A DNA stretch of 6,389 bases from a bacterium (GTDB taxonomy: Bacteria; Verrucomicrobiota; Verrucomicrobiia; Limisphaerales; UBA11358), in the NCBI GenBank assembly GCA_021781185.1, contig JAJXXI010000302.1, forward strand, positions 1-6,389, given 5' to 3'. Each line of letters starts with the position of its first letter. Within the stretch, counting starts at the first letter, position 1. Both the position numbers and the translations under genes were made by a program. Positions 5,121 to 6,389 of this stretch are shown one piece after another. A model generated the notes under the pieces. It was not told the DNA's origin, ran no database searches, and worked only from the letters and a program-made list of their open reading frames with translations.

Positions 5121-6292
5121 CAGCGGAAACAGATTTTGCGGACACAGTCCTGAAAGTCGTTTGCGCCGGCGACGATCTTGATTTCCACGCGCATGAAATA
5201 AAACGGCACGTCGCGCCGGTCAATTTTCGGAAAGCGCACGGCGTCCTTCTGCGTGGTGACGATGATTTCCGCCTGGCGCTTTTTGGCGCGGTTGATGGCG
5301 TTCAGGATTTCCTGCTGGGTGAACCGGTGATGGTCGGCAAACCGCTTGGAATACACGAGGGCACCGCCAAGTTTGACAAGGCTCTGCTCGAAACTTTCCG
5401 GCTGCGCGATGCCGCTCAACGAGGCGACCTTGCGGCCCTTCAGCAAATCCAGCCCCCGGCGCTCGCCGGTGAACACGTCCTCGAAATACAGCGGCTGATG
5501 CACGCATTCGATGACGGCGGCGGTGGCGTTCAGCTTTTCAATCCGCTCGCGCAGCGCGGCGGTGTTGCCATCGCTTTTGGTGATGAAAATGGTGTGGGCC
5601 CGGGCGAGATGCGACGGCGGTTCGCGCAAGGTGCCGCGCGGCAGCAGATGCTCGTTGCCGAACGGCTGCTGGCGGTCAATCAACACCACGTCGTGCCGCC
5701 GGCCGCGCAAATCCCAATATTGAAAGCCGTCGTCGAGCAACAGCGTGTCGCAGCCGAATTTCTCAATGGCATAGCGACCGCTTTTCACGCGGTCCTTGTC
5801 CACCAGCACGACAACATCCTTGAGATTGGAGGCGAGCATGTAAGGCTCGTCACCGGCCAGCTCGGAATCGAGCAGCAGCGATTTGCCGTCGGACACGACG
5901 CGGGGCGGCGTCTGGTCGGCGCGCAGAAGCAATTTATTCAGAATTTTCGTGTGGAGCGAAACCGGTTTGGAACGGTAGCCGCGCGAAAGGATGGCGACGT
6001 TGCGCCCGGCATCGCGCAGCTCGCGCGCGAATTTTTCCACGACCGGCGTCTTGCCGGTGCCGCCGACCGTGAGGTTGCCGATGGCAATGACCTGCACGCC
6101 CAGCGTCTTGTCGCGCAGGATGCGGAAGTTGTAGAGCCAGCGCCGGACCTTGACGGCGACGGTAAACAGCTTGGATCCGCCAAACAGAAAACCGCGCATC
6201 ATCCGCGCCTTGAAATCGTGGCGCTCCTCGAAGATGACTTCGAGGACGAACGTTTCAAGGGATTCAGCCCAGACACGGAAAGTTTGGCGCAT
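5120..6292 (-). CDS. lpxK: Tetraacyldisaccharide 4'-kinase (lipid A 4'-kinase)
   Basis: LpxK phosphorylates the 4' position of tetraacyl-disaccharide-1-phosphate to make lipid IVA, using ATP at the inner membrane. The 390-residue protein has an N-terminal amphipathic/hydrophobic membrane-association segment (about 31-60), the LpxK P-loop GNLTVGGTGKTP (72-83, K81/T82), LSRGY (102-106), AGDEPYMLA (146-154), VDKDRVKSG (164-172), LLLDDGFQYWDL (184-195), FGNEHLLPRGTLREP (its ADD/PAG-like block), ITKSD for base recognition, and late ADHHRFTQQEI and TTQKDAVRF motifs. It is longer than the E. coli enzyme (about 328), with about 15 extra residues between SRGY and GDEP and a longer N-terminus. The ATG at 6292 is the first start after an in-frame TGA (6301-6299). 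No strong ribosome binding site is visible. It is the first complete gene of the minus-strand LPS operon and overlaps the acyltransferase start by one base. Confidence 0.95.
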   Translation of the reverse strand: MRQTFRVWAESLETFVLEVIFEERHDFKARMMRGFLFGGSKLFTVAVKVRRWLYNFRILRDKTLGVQVIAIGNLTVGGTGKTPVVEKFARELRDAGRNVAILSRGYRSKPVSLHTKILNKLLLRADQTPPRVVSDGKSLLLDSELAGDEPYMLASNLKDVVVLVDKDRVKSGRYAIEKFGCDTLLLDDGFQYWDLRGRRHDVVLIDRQQPFGNEHLLPRGTLREPPSHLARAHTIFITKSDGNTAALRERIEKLNATAAVIECVHQPLYFEDVFTGERRGLDLLKGRKVASLSGIAQPESFEQSLVKLGGALVYSKRFADHHRFTQQEILNAINRAKKRQAEIIVTTQKDAVRFPKIDRRDVPFYFMRVEIKIVAGANDFQDCVRKICFR

Positions 6293-6389
6293 TGCGCATC
6301 AATGTGCCAAGCGCGCGGAGCTGCGGCAAGGCGAAGCGTGCAGGCATCTCTCCCCGTTCCGTTTTTCGTGATTGAATCAAACCGGCGAG
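6293..6389. other. Region upstream of lpxK, no clear feature
   Basis: On the minus strand this leads into lpxK. One frame is open from the window edge to a TGA at 6266-6264, overlapping the lpxK start, but its translation (containing MPARFALPQLRALGTLM) matches no family I recognise. In the lpxK frame there is a TGA close to the window edge (6380-6378) and another just before the start. No convincing promoter is visible, so lpxK may be transcribed from further upstream. Confidence 0.3.

Noticed and set aside
6264..6389. End of an upstream gene overlapping the lpxK start
   Set aside because: An open frame exists from the window edge, but it is short, matches nothing recognisable such as a KdtA C-terminus, and cannot be judged without flanking sequence.

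Overview
The window is GC-rich chromosomal DNA from a Gram-negative, lipid A-making bacterium. I see no phage, transposon, CRISPR, tRNA or rRNA. The style suggests the Verrucomicrobia/PVC group: an LpxK-acyltransferase-heptosyltransferase cluster, NtrC-type two-component genes, a free-standing AMPK-beta-like glycogen-binding domain, and short repeat arrays inside coding sequence. This placement is inference and not certain.

Left half, plus strand (1-2716): the last 30 codons of a sensor histidine kinase; one base later a complete NtrC-family sigma-54 activator (94-1464); a 242-bp gap; a single-domain response regulator with an unusual tail (1707-2264); a doubtful 66-codon ORF with a strong ribosome binding site (2257-2457); and a 95-residue glycogen-binding (CBM48/AMPK-beta-like) protein (2429-2716). 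The kinase and activator form an obvious two-component pair. The second receiver could share that kinase. The link to the glycogen-binding protein rests only on neighbourhood.

Middle (2717-2964): a convergent intergenic region with a perfect 13-bp-stem GC-rich hairpin, probably a barrier or bidirectional terminator between the two gene blocks.

Right half, minus strand (6292 down to 2965): a tightly packed lipopolysaccharide operon. It encodes lipid A 4'-kinase LpxK, an LpxL/HtrB-type lipid A acyltransferase (1-nt TGATG overlap) and a WaaF-like ADP-heptose:LPS heptosyltransferase starting 2 nt after the acyltransferase stop. Together they would phosphorylate the lipid A disaccharide, add a secondary acyl chain and extend the inner core.

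The most unusual signal is in the heptosyltransferase gene. It is about 55 codons longer than enterobacterial WaaF, and much of the excess lies in three low-complexity insertions. Two of these are four-copy tandem arrays of a 7-bp unit (plus-strand consensus GCCGRTT), read in frame as peptides with a 7-residue period. The gene pair junction next to it (about 4141-4260) also looks repeat-derived. A second point is a nine-A run at the kinase/activator junction, where loss of one A would fuse the two proteins in frame. I found no convincing wholly new multi-gene system.
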